Source: Qipengyuania sp. (GTDB lineage: Bacteria; Pseudomonadota; Alphaproteobacteria; Sphingomonadales; Sphingomonadaceae). Taken from it: a stretch of 46,341 nucleotides of DNA. A program made the position numbers and the translations under genes. Below the pieces are notes generated by a model. That model had not been told where the DNA came from. It did no database searches and worked only from the letters and a program-made list of their open reading frames with translations. This document shows positions 26,118-35,446 of the stretch, piece after piece (within the stretch, counting starts at the first letter, position 1; each line of letters opens with the position of its first letter). The DNA lies in NCBI GenBank assembly GCA_019745075.1, contig JAIETR010000046.1, positions 1-46,341 of the forward strand, in the 5' to 3' direction.

Positions 26118-27277
26118 CAGACGAAATCGCGGTGCCTGATACCGTCCCATATGTTGGACAGGCGTGCCGTCCCCAGGATGAGCTTGACGACTCGTTCCGC
26201 GGTGTTGGTAATGCGATAGTCGGCCGGAACGGCCGAAGGGTCGGTCGTAGCGCCCCGCCCGGCCTTGCCGTGCAGCCGGGTAACCAAACCGACGGCTTCC
26301 AGGATCGTGTCGGGCGAAATTCCAGTCTGCACGATGGCGCCCGTATCGAGCGCTTCCGGACGCTCGATAGCGTCCCGCGGGGTGATTGCGGGGAAATTGA
26401 GGATGCTCGCCTCTTCGGCGATCGTTCCGCTGTCGCTAACGGCACAGAATGCCTTCATTTGCAGGTGGTTGTAATCGTGGAAGCCGAACGGCTTGAGATC
26501 GCGGACGCGCGGATCGAGCGCCAGCCCCTCCAGCGCCTCGAGGCGCTTGCGGGTGCGGGGATGGGTCGAGACAATCACCGGAAGGTCGAAGGTGGCCGCG
26601 AGGCGATTGAGGGCCTCGACGAGCTGGCGCAGGCGCTCCTTGCTGTCGACGTTCTCCTCGCGGTGCAGCGAGACGACGAAATAGCGCCGTGGGTCCAGAC
26701 CGAGCCGTGAGAGGATGTCGGACGACTCGATCTCCTCGCGGTAATGCGCGAGCACTTCGAACATGGGCGATCCGGTGAGGTAGATACGGCGGTGATGAAT
26801 GCCCTCGGCAAGGAGATGGCGGCGTGCGTGCTCGGTATAGACAAGGTTGAAATCGCTGATGTGATCGACGAGCTTGCGGTTGGTCTCTTCGGGGACATTC
26901 CGATCGAAGCTCCGGTTGCCCGCTTCCATGTGATAGATCGGGATCTTCATGCGCCGCGCCATGATCGCGGCGATCGCGCTGTTGGTGTCGCCGAGGACCA
27001 GCAGAGCATCGGGTGGGTGCGCCTGAAGCTCGCGTTCGGCCGCGATCAGGATGCCGCCCAGAACAGAACCGAGCGTGGTGGTGTCGACACCCAGGAACGT
27101 ATCGGGCTTGCGCACGCCCAGATCGGCGAAGAAGACCTCGTTGAGCTCGTAGTCCCAGTTCTGGCCGGTATGCACGAGGCGGTGCTCGCTACACTCGTCG
27201 AGCAAGGCCATCGTGCGGCTCAGCCGGATGATTTCCGGCCGGGTTCCCAGTATCGTGGTGACTTTCAACCGGCCCAT
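26117..27277 (-). CDS. fnlC: UDP-2-acetamido-2,6-dideoxy-hexose 2-epimerase (FnlC/WbjD)
   Basis: Last step to UDP-L-FucNAc. The non-hydrolysing 2-epimerase fold is shown by GTRPEIIRLS, GDTNSAIAA, HMEAGNRSFDRNVPEETNRK and SDSGTIAEEAS. The EAGNRSFD and LRVKxP-type details fit FnlC/WbjD more than WecB, of which a separate copy lies at 32612. The 386-residue length is normal. Two bases separate it from fnlB. Confidence 0.92.
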   Translation of the reverse strand: MGRLKVTTILGTRPEIIRLSRTMALLDECSEHRLVHTGQNWDYELNEVFFADLGVRKPDTFLGVDTTTLGSVLGGILIAAERELQAHPPDALLVLGDTNSAIAAIMARRMKIPIYHMEAGNRSFDRNVPEETNRKLVDHISDFNLVYTEHARRHLLAEGIHHRRIYLTGSPMFEVLAHYREEIESSDILSRLGLDPRRYFVVSLHREENVDSKERLRQLVEALNRLAATFDLPVIVSTHPRTRKRLEALEGLALDPRVRDLKPFGFHDYNHLQMKAFCAVSDSGTIAEEASILNFPAITPRDAIERPEALDTGAIVQTGISPDTILEAVGLVTRLHGKAGRGATTDPSAVPADYRITNTAERVVKLILGTARLSNIWDGIRHRDFV

Positions 27278-27279
27278 GC

Positions 27280-28395
27280 TCAGACCGGCTCCGCGTAGGT
27301 GTCGGGCACTGCGGGATCGAACATGCGATGGGTCCAGAAGAAGGTGACGACGTCGCGGTCGCCCAGATTTTCGATGTTGTGGGTGTGCAGGGGCAGTTGG
27401 TCGATCGCGACCGGGCGATCCCCCGACACCCGGAACTCATGCACTTCGTCGGTCAGCACCTTCCGAATGCGGATCACCGCTTCGCCGGCCACCACGACGA
27501 AGCGTTCGCACAAGGCCAGATGGAAGTGATCGCCGCGCTTCTCGCCCGGTAGGGTCGTCGAAAGGAAGGTGTGACTGGCATTGCCGCCTTTCGCGGTTTC
27601 GAACAGCCTGCCGCGCCGGTCTGCCCGGACATCGAGCGGGAACGGATAATGCGTTGGGTAGGCACCCGCTCGCAGGGTGTTGAACAACGCCAGATCGAAC
27701 GGGTCGGAAAGGTCCGGGAAGGTGTTGGCCGTATAGAGCGCGTGAAACTCGCGCAGTGTGGCGTAGAGACCCGCGATCGTCATCTCCCGACCCGCCGGTG
27801 CGAGCGTGCCCGACTGGCCGGAGATCGCCGCCTCGATGGCCGTGACGGCCGCGGTGCCGGCATGAAGGAGCGAAACCCGGCCCTCCGGATTGACGGTGGC
27901 CTCTTCCCCCCGCCAAAGTTGATCGATCAGCGTCGCGGTCACGTTGTTGTAATACGGGCGCGCGCATTCGCCGAAGATGTGCGGCAGGATCAGGTCGGTG
28001 TATCCCGAAGCGAAGTCCGCCAGAATCTCACCGGCCTCCCGCTTGGAACGTCCATAGGGCGTGTCGCGAACCGCGTGGGTCGAATTAGCGTAGACGATAT
28101 GGGGCTCCGCGCCCGCCGCCTCGCACCCGTCGATCAGCGCTGCGGCGATCGCGGGATTGGCCGCTTCCACCGCCGCATCGGACCTGCGGTTGGCGCCGGC
28201 GAAGTGCAGCACCGCCTCGACTCCGGCAAGCGCGCCGGCGAGAGCATCGCGATCCTCGAAGGTCGCCCGGTCGATGACGACGAGCTCGTGCGCGTCGGGT
28301 TCGGAGCGAAAGCGCGCCGCGCAATTGCGCGCGTGGATGTGGCCGGCGGCATGCCACCCCAACAGTCCCTTCGCGCCGGTAACCGCGATCTTCAT
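27280..28395 (-). CDS. fnlB: Bifunctional 4-keto reductase/epimerase with cupin tail (FnlB/WbjC)
   Basis: Middle enzyme of the UDP-L-FucNAc pathway. Residues 1-250 are an extended SDR domain with TGAKGLLG and Tyr114/Lys118 (TPYGRSK). Residues about 260-371 are a cupin-like domain (GEKRGDHFHLALCERFVVV, LPLHTHNIENLG, both with metal-type histidines), as found in WbjC. Starts by ATGA overlap after fnlA. Confidence 0.92.
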   Translation of the reverse strand: MKIAVTGAKGLLGWHAAGHIHARNCAARFRSEPDAHELVVIDRATFEDRDALAGALAGVEAVLHFAGANRRSDAAVEAANPAIAAALIDGCEAAGAEPHIVYANSTHAVRDTPYGRSKREAGEILADFASGYTDLILPHIFGECARPYYNNVTATLIDQLWRGEEATVNPEGRVSLLHAGTAAVTAIEAAISGQSGTLAPAGREMTIAGLYATLREFHALYTANTFPDLSDPFDLALFNTLRAGAYPTHYPFPLDVRADRRGRLFETAKGGNASHTFLSTTLPGEKRGDHFHLALCERFVVVAGEAVIRIRKVLTDEVHEFRVSGDRPVAIDQLPLHTHNIENLGDRDVVTFFWTHRMFDPAVPDTYAEPV

Positions 28396-29417
28396 CGCTG
28401 GCCGGGAGCGGCACGTTCCAGCGCCGCGCGGATTTCGGGGAGCGAAAGCAGCAGCGCCTTGATCGCATCCAGATCGAGCCGGGCGGTGTTGTGTGAGTGG
28501 AAATCCTCCGCCAGTTCGTGTTCGGTGTCGCCTTCGCTGAAATAGCCGCTGTAATTGAGGTCGCGCTCGTCGAGTTGGAGCCGCCAGTAGTCGCCCATGT
28601 TCTCCCCGGTCGCCAATTCCTGCCGGGTCGCGAGGGTTTCGAAAAGCTTCTCGGCATGGCGCCAGCCGATCACCCGGACCTCGTGGTCGGGGGCGCCGAA
28701 CAGCTGCGTGAGCGCGGCGGCGAGATTGCCGATGGTCGAAGCAGCGGACTTACGAATAAACAGGTCGCCCTGCCCCGCATGGCTCAGGGCGAACCGCACC
28801 AGATCGACGCTGTCGCGAAGCGGCATGAGGAAACGCGTCATTGCCGGTTCCGTGATGGTGATCGGCCGGCCCTTCGTGATCTGTTCGACGAACAGCGGAA
28901 TCACACTCCCACGCGAATACATGACGTTGCCGTAGCGCACGCAAGCGACGATTGTGCGGCCGCCTTGCCCCAGCTCGCGCGCAGCGGACTGGGCCAGTTT
29001 CTCCATCATCGCCTTGGACATTCCCATCGCATTGATAGGATGCACGGCCTTGTCCGTCGAAAGACAGATCACGCGGCCGACGCCGGCTGCGATGGCCGAA
29101 CGGATGACGTTTTCCGATCCGAGGACGTTGGTCCGGACCGCCTCGAGCGGGAAGAATTCGCACGAGGGCACCTGCTTCAGCGCGGCGGCATGGAACACCG
29201 CCTCGACCCCGGCCATGGCCCGATCGACGCTATCGCGGTCGCGGATATCGCCAATGTGATAGCGCACGCGCTTATCGCCCAGCTGGTTGCGAAGGGCGTC
29301 CTGCTTCTCCTCGTCGCGGCTCAGAATCCGCACTTCATCGACGCCGTCGTCGAGCAGGGCGCGTAGCATGGTTTTTCCGAAGGACCCGGTGCCTCCGGTA
29401 ATCAACACCGAATTCAT
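28392..29417 (-). CDS. fnlA: UDP-GlcNAc 4,6-dehydratase/epimerase (FnlA/WbjB)
   Basis: First enzyme of the UDP-L-FucNAc pathway and first gene of the minus-strand operon. SDR protein of 341 residues with TGGTGSFGK and active site CLSTDKAVHPINAMGMSK, where Met131 and Lys135 replace YxxxK as in FlaA1/WbjB soluble dehydratases. HxAAALKQVPSCEFFP-type residues confirm the family. The operon promoter should lie in 29418-29546, between fnlA and the fabI stop; I see no clear consensus boxes there. Confidence 0.93.
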   Translation of the reverse strand: MNSVLITGGTGSFGKTMLRALLDDGVDEVRILSRDEEKQDALRNQLGDKRVRYHIGDIRDRDSVDRAMAGVEAVFHAAALKQVPSCEFFPLEAVRTNVLGSENVIRSAIAAGVGRVICLSTDKAVHPINAMGMSKAMMEKLAQSAARELGQGGRTIVACVRYGNVMYSRGSVIPLFVEQITKGRPITITEPAMTRFLMPLRDSVDLVRFALSHAGQGDLFIRKSAASTIGNLAAALTQLFGAPDHEVRVIGWRHAEKLFETLATRQELATGENMGDYWRLQLDERDLNYSGYFSEGDTEHELAEDFHSHNTARLDLDAIKALLLSLPEIRAALERAAPGQR

Positions 29418-29546
29418 TTCAGTCTCATTCCGATGCCGCCGGGGGACCGCGACGATGCCGCGCAGCCGTTAGCGGGATGCGCCCAAGCTGGGAAGGGCTC
29501 TTGGAGACGGTGCGCCGATTACCCGAAAGCGCGCTGGAATCGCTTG

Positions 29547-30359
29547 CTACCCCAGCGCAATGTCCGGCGCGTCTTCCTGTTTCATGCCGACCGTGTGGTA
29601 GCCCGCGTCGACATGGTGCACCTCGCCGGTCACGCCCGATGAGAGATCCGACAGAAAATAAAGCCCCGCGCCGCCGACGTCCTCGATCGTCACGTTGCGC
29701 CGCAGCGGGCTGTTGAGCTCGTTCCATTTGAGTATGTAGCGGAAGTCGCCGATGCCGCTCGCGGCCAGGGTCTTGATCGGGCCGGCGCTGATCGCGTTGA
29801 CGCGGATGGCGTCGGGGCCGAGATCGTTGGCGAGATAGCGCACGCTGGCCTCGAGCGCTGCCTTGGCCACCCCCATCACATTGTAGTGCGGCACGACCTT
29901 TTCCGCGCCGTAATAGCTCAGCGTCAGGATCGATCCGCTCCCGCATCCGTCCTCGCCGCGCGGGGGCATCATCGCGGCGGCGCGCTTGGCCACCGCGACC
30001 AGGCTGTAGGCCGAAATATTCATCGTCATCAGGAAGTTGTCGAGGCTGGTATCGACATATTTGCCGCGCAGTTCGTTCTTGTCGGAAAACCCGATCGCAT
30101 GAACCACGAAATCGAGCGTGTCCCAGCGCTTCTTCAGCGTCGCGAAGCCCTGGTCCAGCGCCGCCATGTCCGAAACGTCGCAATCGAAGGTGAAATCGCT
30201 GCCGACTTCGGCGGCAAGCGGCTCGACCCGCTTGCGGAGCGCATCGCCCTGGTAGGAAAAGGCCAGTTGCGCGCCGTGCTCGGCCAGCTTCCTGGCGATG
30301 CCCCACGCCAGCGACTTGTCGTTGGCGAGGCCCATGATCAGCCCGCGCTTGCCCGCCAT
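29547..30359 (-). CDS. fabI: Enoyl-ACP reductase (NADH), FabI
   Basis: Reduces the enoyl-ACP in each round of fatty acid synthesis. The 270-residue protein has the FabI NAD motif GLANDKSLAWGIA, the QLAFSYQGDALRKRV segment and the active site LTLSYYGAEKVVPHYNVMGVAK with Tyr159 and Lys166 in the Y-x6-K spacing special to FabI. The ATG at 30359 is chosen because MAGKRGLIMG matches FabI starts. It marks the core-genome edge of the glycan region. Eight bases separate it from the BrkB-like gene. Confidence 0.95.
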   Translation of the reverse strand: MAGKRGLIMGLANDKSLAWGIARKLAEHGAQLAFSYQGDALRKRVEPLAAEVGSDFTFDCDVSDMAALDQGFATLKKRWDTLDFVVHAIGFSDKNELRGKYVDTSLDNFLMTMNISAYSLVAVAKRAAAMMPPRGEDGCGSGSILTLSYYGAEKVVPHYNVMGVAKAALEASVRYLANDLGPDAIRVNAISAGPIKTLAASGIGDFRYILKWNELNSPLRRNVTIEDVGGAGLYFLSDLSSGVTGEVHHVDAGYHTVGMKQEDAPDIALG

Positions 30360-30367
30360 CAATCCGC

Positions 30368-31414
30368 TCACGCCTCGCTCTCCTGTTCCGCTTTTCTCGC
30401 CGCCGCTGCCCGCGCCTTCTTGCGCTCCCGGTCGTCGGCCTGCCCGATACGGTTCAACGCTTCCTCGGGCGTCTCCGCCAGCGCGGCGTTTAGCTCGGCC
30501 CCGATCACGAAGCCTAGCCCGACGAGATAGAAAAAGAACAGCGCGATCATGATGCCGGCCAGGCTGCCGTAGGTCGCGTCGTAGCTGAAGAAGCCGCGGA
30601 TCGCGGGAGGCAGCGCCGCGGTCACCGCCAGCCACCACAGGCAGGTCGCCAGCGCGCCGGGCCATTTGGGATACCGCCGCTTGCGATAGGCCTTGGGGGT
30701 CAGGGTGTAGAACAGCAGATAGAGCGATCCGAACAGGCCGAGCGCGGGCACGACCCGGCTGACGCGGAGCTGGTCGATGGCATCGGCCAGGCGCGGCACA
30801 TAGGCGTCGATCACTTCCTGCGCGGTCCCGATCAACACCTGCGCCAACAGGCTGATCATCAGCAGGATCACCGCCCCGAAGATGACACCGGCGGAGAACA
30901 GCCGGTACTTCCAGAACGCATGCGTCGCCTTGGTGCCATAGGCGCGGCGCAGGACGTCCCTGATGGTCTCGATCAGGCTCGAGACGGTCCACAGCCCGAT
31001 CAGTCCGCCCAGCCACAGGACCCAGCCGCTCTTGCCCTGCACCACGCTGCGGGCGACCGGCTCGATGACCCCGCCCACCATCGGCGGAAGCGCGAGGAGC
31101 AGCGCGTTGATGGTGGCGGCGCGTTCGCTCTCCTCGCCCATCAGCGAGAAGATCGCGGCTCCCAGAATGAAGAAGGGAAAGATCGCGATGATCGCCATAT
31201 AGGCCAGATTGCCGGCGTGGATGAAGCCGTCGTTATAGGCGCCGATGGCCACGCGCTTGACGATTTCGAAGGTCCGGCTGCCCGGGCCCAGCTTGCTGGC
31301 GACGCGCCCGCGAAATCTCGCTCCGCAGCGCCGCCGGGCCGCGCGCCGGCGGGCTTCGGGCGACAGCGATTCGATCTCGCGCTCCGCGGGCTCGGGAAGC
31401 GGATGCGCCGACAC
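30368..31414 (-). CDS. YihY/BrkB-family membrane protein
   Basis: The 348-residue protein has six hydrophobic segments (about 75-300), including FIHAGNLAYMAIIAIFPFFILG and GLGFVIGAELNAALAE, and charged ends; it matches the YihY/virulence factor BrkB family, whose biochemical function is not established. Starts at a GTG, three bases after the dnaJ-like stop. The C-terminus (ADDRERKKARAAAARK) is a charged helix. It is probably co-transcribed with fabI. Confidence 0.85.
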   Translation of the reverse strand: MSAHPLPEPAEREIESLSPEARRRAARRRCGARFRGRVASKLGPGSRTFEIVKRVAIGAYNDGFIHAGNLAYMAIIAIFPFFILGAAIFSLMGEESERAATINALLLALPPMVGGVIEPVARSVVQGKSGWVLWLGGLIGLWTVSSLIETIRDVLRRAYGTKATHAFWKYRLFSAGVIFGAVILLMISLLAQVLIGTAQEVIDAYVPRLADAIDQLRVSRVVPALGLFGSLYLLFYTLTPKAYRKRRYPKWPGALATCLWWLAVTAALPPAIRGFFSYDATYGSLAGIMIALFFFYLVGLGFVIGAELNAALAETPEEALNRIGQADDRERKKARAAAARKAEQESEA

Positions 31415-31417
31415 CCG

Positions 31418-32413
31418 TCAGACCCCGAGCTTGCCGCGCGGCTCGCCCTCGTCGCTCCAGCCCTCGAGGCGCCGGGTCAGTTCGGCCAGATCCCGCGGCA
31501 GCTGGATCTCGAGCGTCACCAGCTGGTCGCCGCGCTGCCCGCCCTTGCGGGTGAAGCCCTTGCCTTTCAGTCGCAGCACGGTGCCGCCGCTGGTGCCGGG
31601 CTTGATCGTCATCATCACCGGCCCATCGACCGTGGGTACGCGCACCTTGCCGCCGCGCACGGCCTCGTCGAGCGTGATCGGCAGGTCGAGACGCACGTCG
31701 TCGCCATCTCGGCGGTAGAGCTTGTGCGGATCGACATCGATGGTGACGATGCCATCGCCCGTTCCGCCGGGACCGGTCTGGCCCTTGCCCTTGAGCCGCA
31801 TCTGGGTGCCGCTCTCGAGCCCCTCGGGCAGCTTGAGGTCGATGGTCTTGCCGTCGGCGAGAGTTATGCGCTGCGGTTTCAGTGTCGCGGCGTCGGCCAA
31901 GGAGACGCGCAGGCGGTAGGCGATGTCGGCGCCCTTTTGCGGTGGCGGTGGGCGGCGCTGCTGGCCGCCGAAGGCGCCTCCACCGAAGCCGCCGGCACCG
32001 CGCGATCGGGGGCCACCGCCGAACAACCCTTCGAACAAATCGCCCAGGTCGACGCCCTCGGCGCCGCCCATCCCTTGCAAATCCTCTGGCCGGAAGCCGC
32101 CGCTCCTGCCACCGCCTCCGAACCCGCCGCCATTGAACCCGCCGCCCATTCCACCCATGCCGGCGAAGGGGTTGGCGGGATTGCCGTCGCTGTCGATCTC
32201 GCCGCGGTCGAAGCGGGCGCGCTTGTCCTTGTCGGAAAGCAGATCGTAGGCCTGCGTCACCTTGCCGAAGCGTTCGGCCGCCTTGGGATTGTCCTTGTTG
32301 CGATCCGGGTGCAGCTCCTTGGCGAGCTTGCGATAGGCGCTCTTGATGTCCTTCTCGCTCGCGCCACGGGCGACGCCGAGCGTGGAATAGGGATCGGGCG
32401 AAGGGGTTGCCAT
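31418..32413 (-). CDS. DnaJ/CbpA-type co-chaperone without zinc finger
   Basis: J domain at residues about 8-70 with His-Pro-Asp at 35-37, a long Gly/Phe-rich linker (80-155, repeated GGFGG-type units) and two C-terminal substrate-binding barrels (about 165-320). The CxxCxGxG zinc repeats of DnaJ are missing, making it a CbpA-like class II protein that stimulates DnaK. 331 residues. ATG at 32413. The very GC-rich linker explains long spurious frames on the other strand. Confidence 0.9.
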   Translation of the reverse strand: MATPSPDPYSTLGVARGASEKDIKSAYRKLAKELHPDRNKDNPKAAERFGKVTQAYDLLSDKDKRARFDRGEIDSDGNPANPFAGMGGMGGGFNGGGFGGGGRSGGFRPEDLQGMGGAEGVDLGDLFEGLFGGGPRSRGAGGFGGGAFGGQQRRPPPPQKGADIAYRLRVSLADAATLKPQRITLADGKTIDLKLPEGLESGTQMRLKGKGQTGPGGTGDGIVTIDVDPHKLYRRDGDDVRLDLPITLDEAVRGGKVRVPTVDGPVMMTIKPGTSGGTVLRLKGKGFTRKGGQRGDQLVTLEIQLPRDLAELTRRLEGWSDEGEPRGKLGV

Positions 32414-32611
32414 CGGGCGTGTTAGCTAGGTGGAACGCCTTCGCGACGCAAGTTCCGCCAGCGCTTGCCTGCTGTCCTCGAAGAACGCATGACCGACACG
32501 CGCGCCCACGCCACGACACTATGACAACGATATGAGACCACTACATTTTTGGACCTTGCTCGCCGTGGCGATTCGTGGATTCCCTGCCGTCTTGGAGCAC
32601 GCGGTGGGGCT

Positions 32612-33757
32612 ATGAGAACGAGAAAACGGATCATGCTCGCGTTTGGAACGCGGCCCGAAGCAATCAAGATGGCGCCGGTCTATCGAGCGCTTCGTGCCCG
32701 GCCGCGCGAGTTCGACACACTGTGCTGCGTTACAGCGCAACATCGCGAAATGCTCGATCAGGCCTTGCAAACCTTCGACATGGTTCCGGACGCGGATCTC
32801 GATCTCATGCGCTGCGATCAGGACGTCGCGGACGTGAACGCCGCGGTCCTGCGCGGCATGCGCACAATCGTTCAGGAGATGCGTCCCGACCTGGTCTTGG
32901 TTCACGGCGACACCACGACGAGCATGGCGAGCACCTTGGCCGCATTCTATGCCGGGATCGCGGTTGGTCATGTCGAAGCTGGGCTTCGGAGCGGAGACAT
33001 GCTCGCCCCCTTCCCGGAAGAGCTCAACCGGCGCGTCACGGGTATGATAGCGAAGTACCATTTCGCGCCAACGGAAGCCAGCCGGGCAAACCTGCTCGCG
33101 GAAGGTTGCGACCCCGCCAGGGTCATCGTCACCGGCAACACTGTTGTCGATGCTTTGACCTACGTTCTGGCGCGCATCGACAGCGATCGCTCCATCCGGC
33201 GAGGCATTGAAGCCGGTCTTGACGCGGCTTTGGGGTTCGATTGGCGCACGAGCCGCTACGTTCTCGTCACCTGCCATCGCCGCGAGAGTCTCGCCCACGG
33301 GCTGCACCGGATCTGCGCGGCGCTGGAGGACCTGGCCCGCGCCTTTCCCGACACGCATTTCGTGTATCCCGTGCATCCCAATCCCGCCGTGCGCGAACCG
33401 GTGGAAAAGCGGCTGACCGGCTTCGGCAATGTGCACCTGCTCGAACCGCTGGCCTACGATGCCTTTGTTTATGCGCTCAGGAACTGCTTTTGCGTTCTCA
33501 CCGATAGCGGTGGCTTGCAGGAGGAGGGGCCTGCCCTGCGGAAGCCGGTGCTGGTAATGCGCAACGTCACGGAGCGCCCCGAAGCAGTCGCTGCCGGAGC
33601 CGTGGGGCTGGTCGGTACGGATCGCGATGGGATAGTTTCGGCCATGTTCGCGCTGCTTACCGACATGCGCGCCTATGAACGGATGGCCGCCGCGAGCCAC
33701 CCCTTTGGCGACGGCACGGCCGGGGAGCGGATAGCAGCCCACCTGAGCCAAACTTAG
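32612..33757 (+). CDS. wecB: UDP-N-acetylglucosamine 2-epimerase, WecB type
   Basis: Converts UDP-GlcNAc to UDP-ManNAc. The 381-residue protein follows WecB throughout: AFGTRPEAIKMAP, CVTAQHREMLDQ, VHGDTTTSMAS, GHVEAGLRSGD, CHRRES and LTDSGGLQEE. I start at the ATG at 32612 (MRTRKRIMLAFG) with GGTGGGG upstream. It stands alone, divergent from dnaJ, behind an AT-rich patch (32518-32550) with a possible promoter (ATGACA 32521, TACATT 32542, 15 bases apart). It may serve the polysaccharide locus, where no WbpI-type epimerase is found. Confidence 0.92.
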   Translation: MRTRKRIMLAFGTRPEAIKMAPVYRALRARPREFDTLCCVTAQHREMLDQALQTFDMVPDADLDLMRCDQDVADVNAAVLRGMRTIVQEMRPDLVLVHGDTTTSMASTLAAFYAGIAVGHVEAGLRSGDMLAPFPEELNRRVTGMIAKYHFAPTEASRANLLAEGCDPARVIVTGNTVVDALTYVLARIDSDRSIRRGIEAGLDAALGFDWRTSRYVLVTCHRRESLAHGLHRICAALEDLARAFPDTHFVYPVHPNPAVREPVEKRLTGFGNVHLLEPLAYDAFVYALRNCFCVLTDSGGLQEEGPALRKPVLVMRNVTERPEAVAAGAVGLVGTDRDGIVSAMFALLTDMRAYERMAAASHPFGDGTAGERIAAHLSQT

Positions 33758-33869
33758 GAAATCCTGGAAGCCCAGCCGGGAACTCGCCCCCTGGAATGCG
33801 CCATACTTCCCACACGGACGGCGGCGCGTTAGGGCCTTACCGCCCAGGGCAGTCAGGACAGCTTCGACA

Positions 33870-34502
33870 GTGTCAGCACCTCACGAGAAAATCGGCAATT
33901 CGGACCTATGCAGCGCGCTGCCCAGCTCGGCGCCCCTGTCGCTGTTTGACGATTGGTTGTCCGAGGCGAATGCGAGCGAGCCTCACGATGCCGATGCGAT
34001 GGCGCTGGCCACCGCCACTCCCGACGGCCGGCCTTCGGTGCGGATGGTGCTGCTCAAGGAGCATGGGCCGGACGGCTTCGTATTCTATACCAATTCGCAG
34101 AGCCGCAAGGGGATCGAGATCGCGGCCAATCCCCATGCCGCGCTGCTGTTCCACTGGAAGAGCCTCGGGCGGCAGGTCCGTATCGAAGGCCGGCTGAGCG
34201 AGGTCACCCCGGGCGAGGCCGACGCCTATTTTCGCTCGCGCGCGCGTGTTTCGCAGCTCGGCTCGGCGGCTTCGGACCAGTCGCGCCCGCTGCCCGAAAG
34301 GCAGACCTATCTCCAGCGGGTCGAAGCGCTCGCCGTGCGCTATCCCACAGGCGATATCCCCCGGCCAGCCCACTGGACCGGCTACCGCCTCGCCCCGCGG
34401 GCGATCGAGTTTTGGCTCGACCGCCCGAACCGCCTCCACGACCGCCGCCGCTTCACCCGCGCCGACGATGGGGGTTGGCTCAGCACGCTGCTCTATCCAT
34501 GA
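33870..34502 (+). CDS. pdxH: Pyridoxamine 5'-phosphate oxidase
   Basis: FMN enzyme making pyridoxal 5'-phosphate. The 210-residue protein shows SVRMVLLKEHGPDGFVFYTN, the FMN-site NSQSRKG, RQVRIEGRLSEV, and the C-terminal dimerisation motif AIEFWLDRPNRLHDR. The start is a GTG at 33870 (MSAPHEKIGN); the 112 bases before it hold no gene. The stop overlaps the efflux gene's start as ATGA (34499-34502). Confidence 0.92.
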   Translation: MSAPHEKIGNSDLCSALPSSAPLSLFDDWLSEANASEPHDADAMALATATPDGRPSVRMVLLKEHGPDGFVFYTNSQSRKGIEIAANPHAALLFHWKSLGRQVRIEGRLSEVTPGEADAYFRSRARVSQLGSAASDQSRPLPERQTYLQRVEALAVRYPTGDIPRPAHWTGYRLAPRAIEFWLDRPNRLHDRRRFTRADDGGWLSTLLYP

Positions 34503-35446
34503 CCGACACGCTCGCCGAACGCGCGCGGCTGGCCCGCGGCGCCGCTTTCGCCTCGATCGCGATGGCGGTGTTCCTGTCGGTCCTAAAGGGATGGGCCGCG
34601 TGGCGCACCGGATCGACCGCCATGCTCGGCAGCCTTGCCGACACCGCGCTGGACCTCGTCGCCAGCCTCGCCACCTTGATCGGGGTCTGGATCGCCGCGC
34701 AGCCCGCCGATCGCGAGCACCGCTTCGGGCATGGCAAGGCCGAGGCGCTGGCGGCGATCGTGCAGGTTATGCTGATCGCGGTATCGGCGGCGGGCATCGC
34801 CTGGCGCGCGATAACGCGGCTGACCGGGGAGGTTCAGACCGCCGCGGCCGCCGAGGGCATCGGCGTCTCGGTAATCGCGATCGCGGCGACGCTGGCGCTG
34901 CTGACGTGGCAGCGGCATGTCATCCGCCGCACCGGAAGCGTCGCGATCCGGACCGATCACATCCACTACCAGTCCGACCTGTTGCTCAACCTCGCCGTGA
35001 TCGCGGCGCTGGCGCTCGATCAATATGCCGGCTTCGCCAGGGCCGACCCGCTGTTCGGGCTCGGCATCGCCCTGTGGCTCGGCTGGGGCGCCTGGCGCGG
35101 GGCCAGCGCGGCGGTGGACCAGCTGCTCGACCGCGAATGGCCCGACGAAAAGCGCCAGCGCTTCGTGGCGCTGGCGGCGCGGCATCCCGAACTCGGCAAT
35201 CTTCACGACCTGCGCACCCGCACCAGCGGGGCACGAGATTTTGTGCAGTTCCACGTCGATTTGCCGCCCCAGATGACCGTCGCGGCGGCGAGCGCCATCG
35301 TTCATCGCGTCGAAGCCGATCTGTGCCGCGCCTTCCCCGGCATGGAGCTGCTGATCCACATCGACCCGGCGGGGCACGTCGACGAGCCGGACAATCCGCT
35401 GGTCGAGGAGAACGAATTCGCCAAGCTCGAGGACCCTCGCCCATGA
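34499..35446 (+). CDS. fieF: Cation diffusion facilitator (FieF-like)
   Basis: Proton-driven efflux of Zn2+/Fe2+-type divalent cations. The 315-residue protein has six membrane segments; metal-site residues are visible as ADTALD in segment 2 and HYQSD in segment 5 (HxxxD), with HRFGHGKAEALA between. A cytoplasmic ferredoxin-like domain follows (about 215-300) with HxxxD-like VQFHVDLP and IHIDPAGHVDEP. It is coupled to pdxH and the next gene by ATGA overlaps on both sides. Confidence 0.88.
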   Translation: MTDTLAERARLARGAAFASIAMAVFLSVLKGWAAWRTGSTAMLGSLADTALDLVASLATLIGVWIAAQPADREHRFGHGKAEALAAIVQVMLIAVSAAGIAWRAITRLTGEVQTAAAAEGIGVSVIAIAATLALLTWQRHVIRRTGSVAIRTDHIHYQSDLLLNLAVIAALALDQYAGFARADPLFGLGIALWLGWGAWRGASAAVDQLLDREWPDEKRQRFVALAARHPELGNLHDLRTRTSGARDFVQFHVDLPPQMTVAAASAIVHRVEADLCRAFPGMELLIHIDPAGHVDEPDNPLVEENEFAKLEDPRP

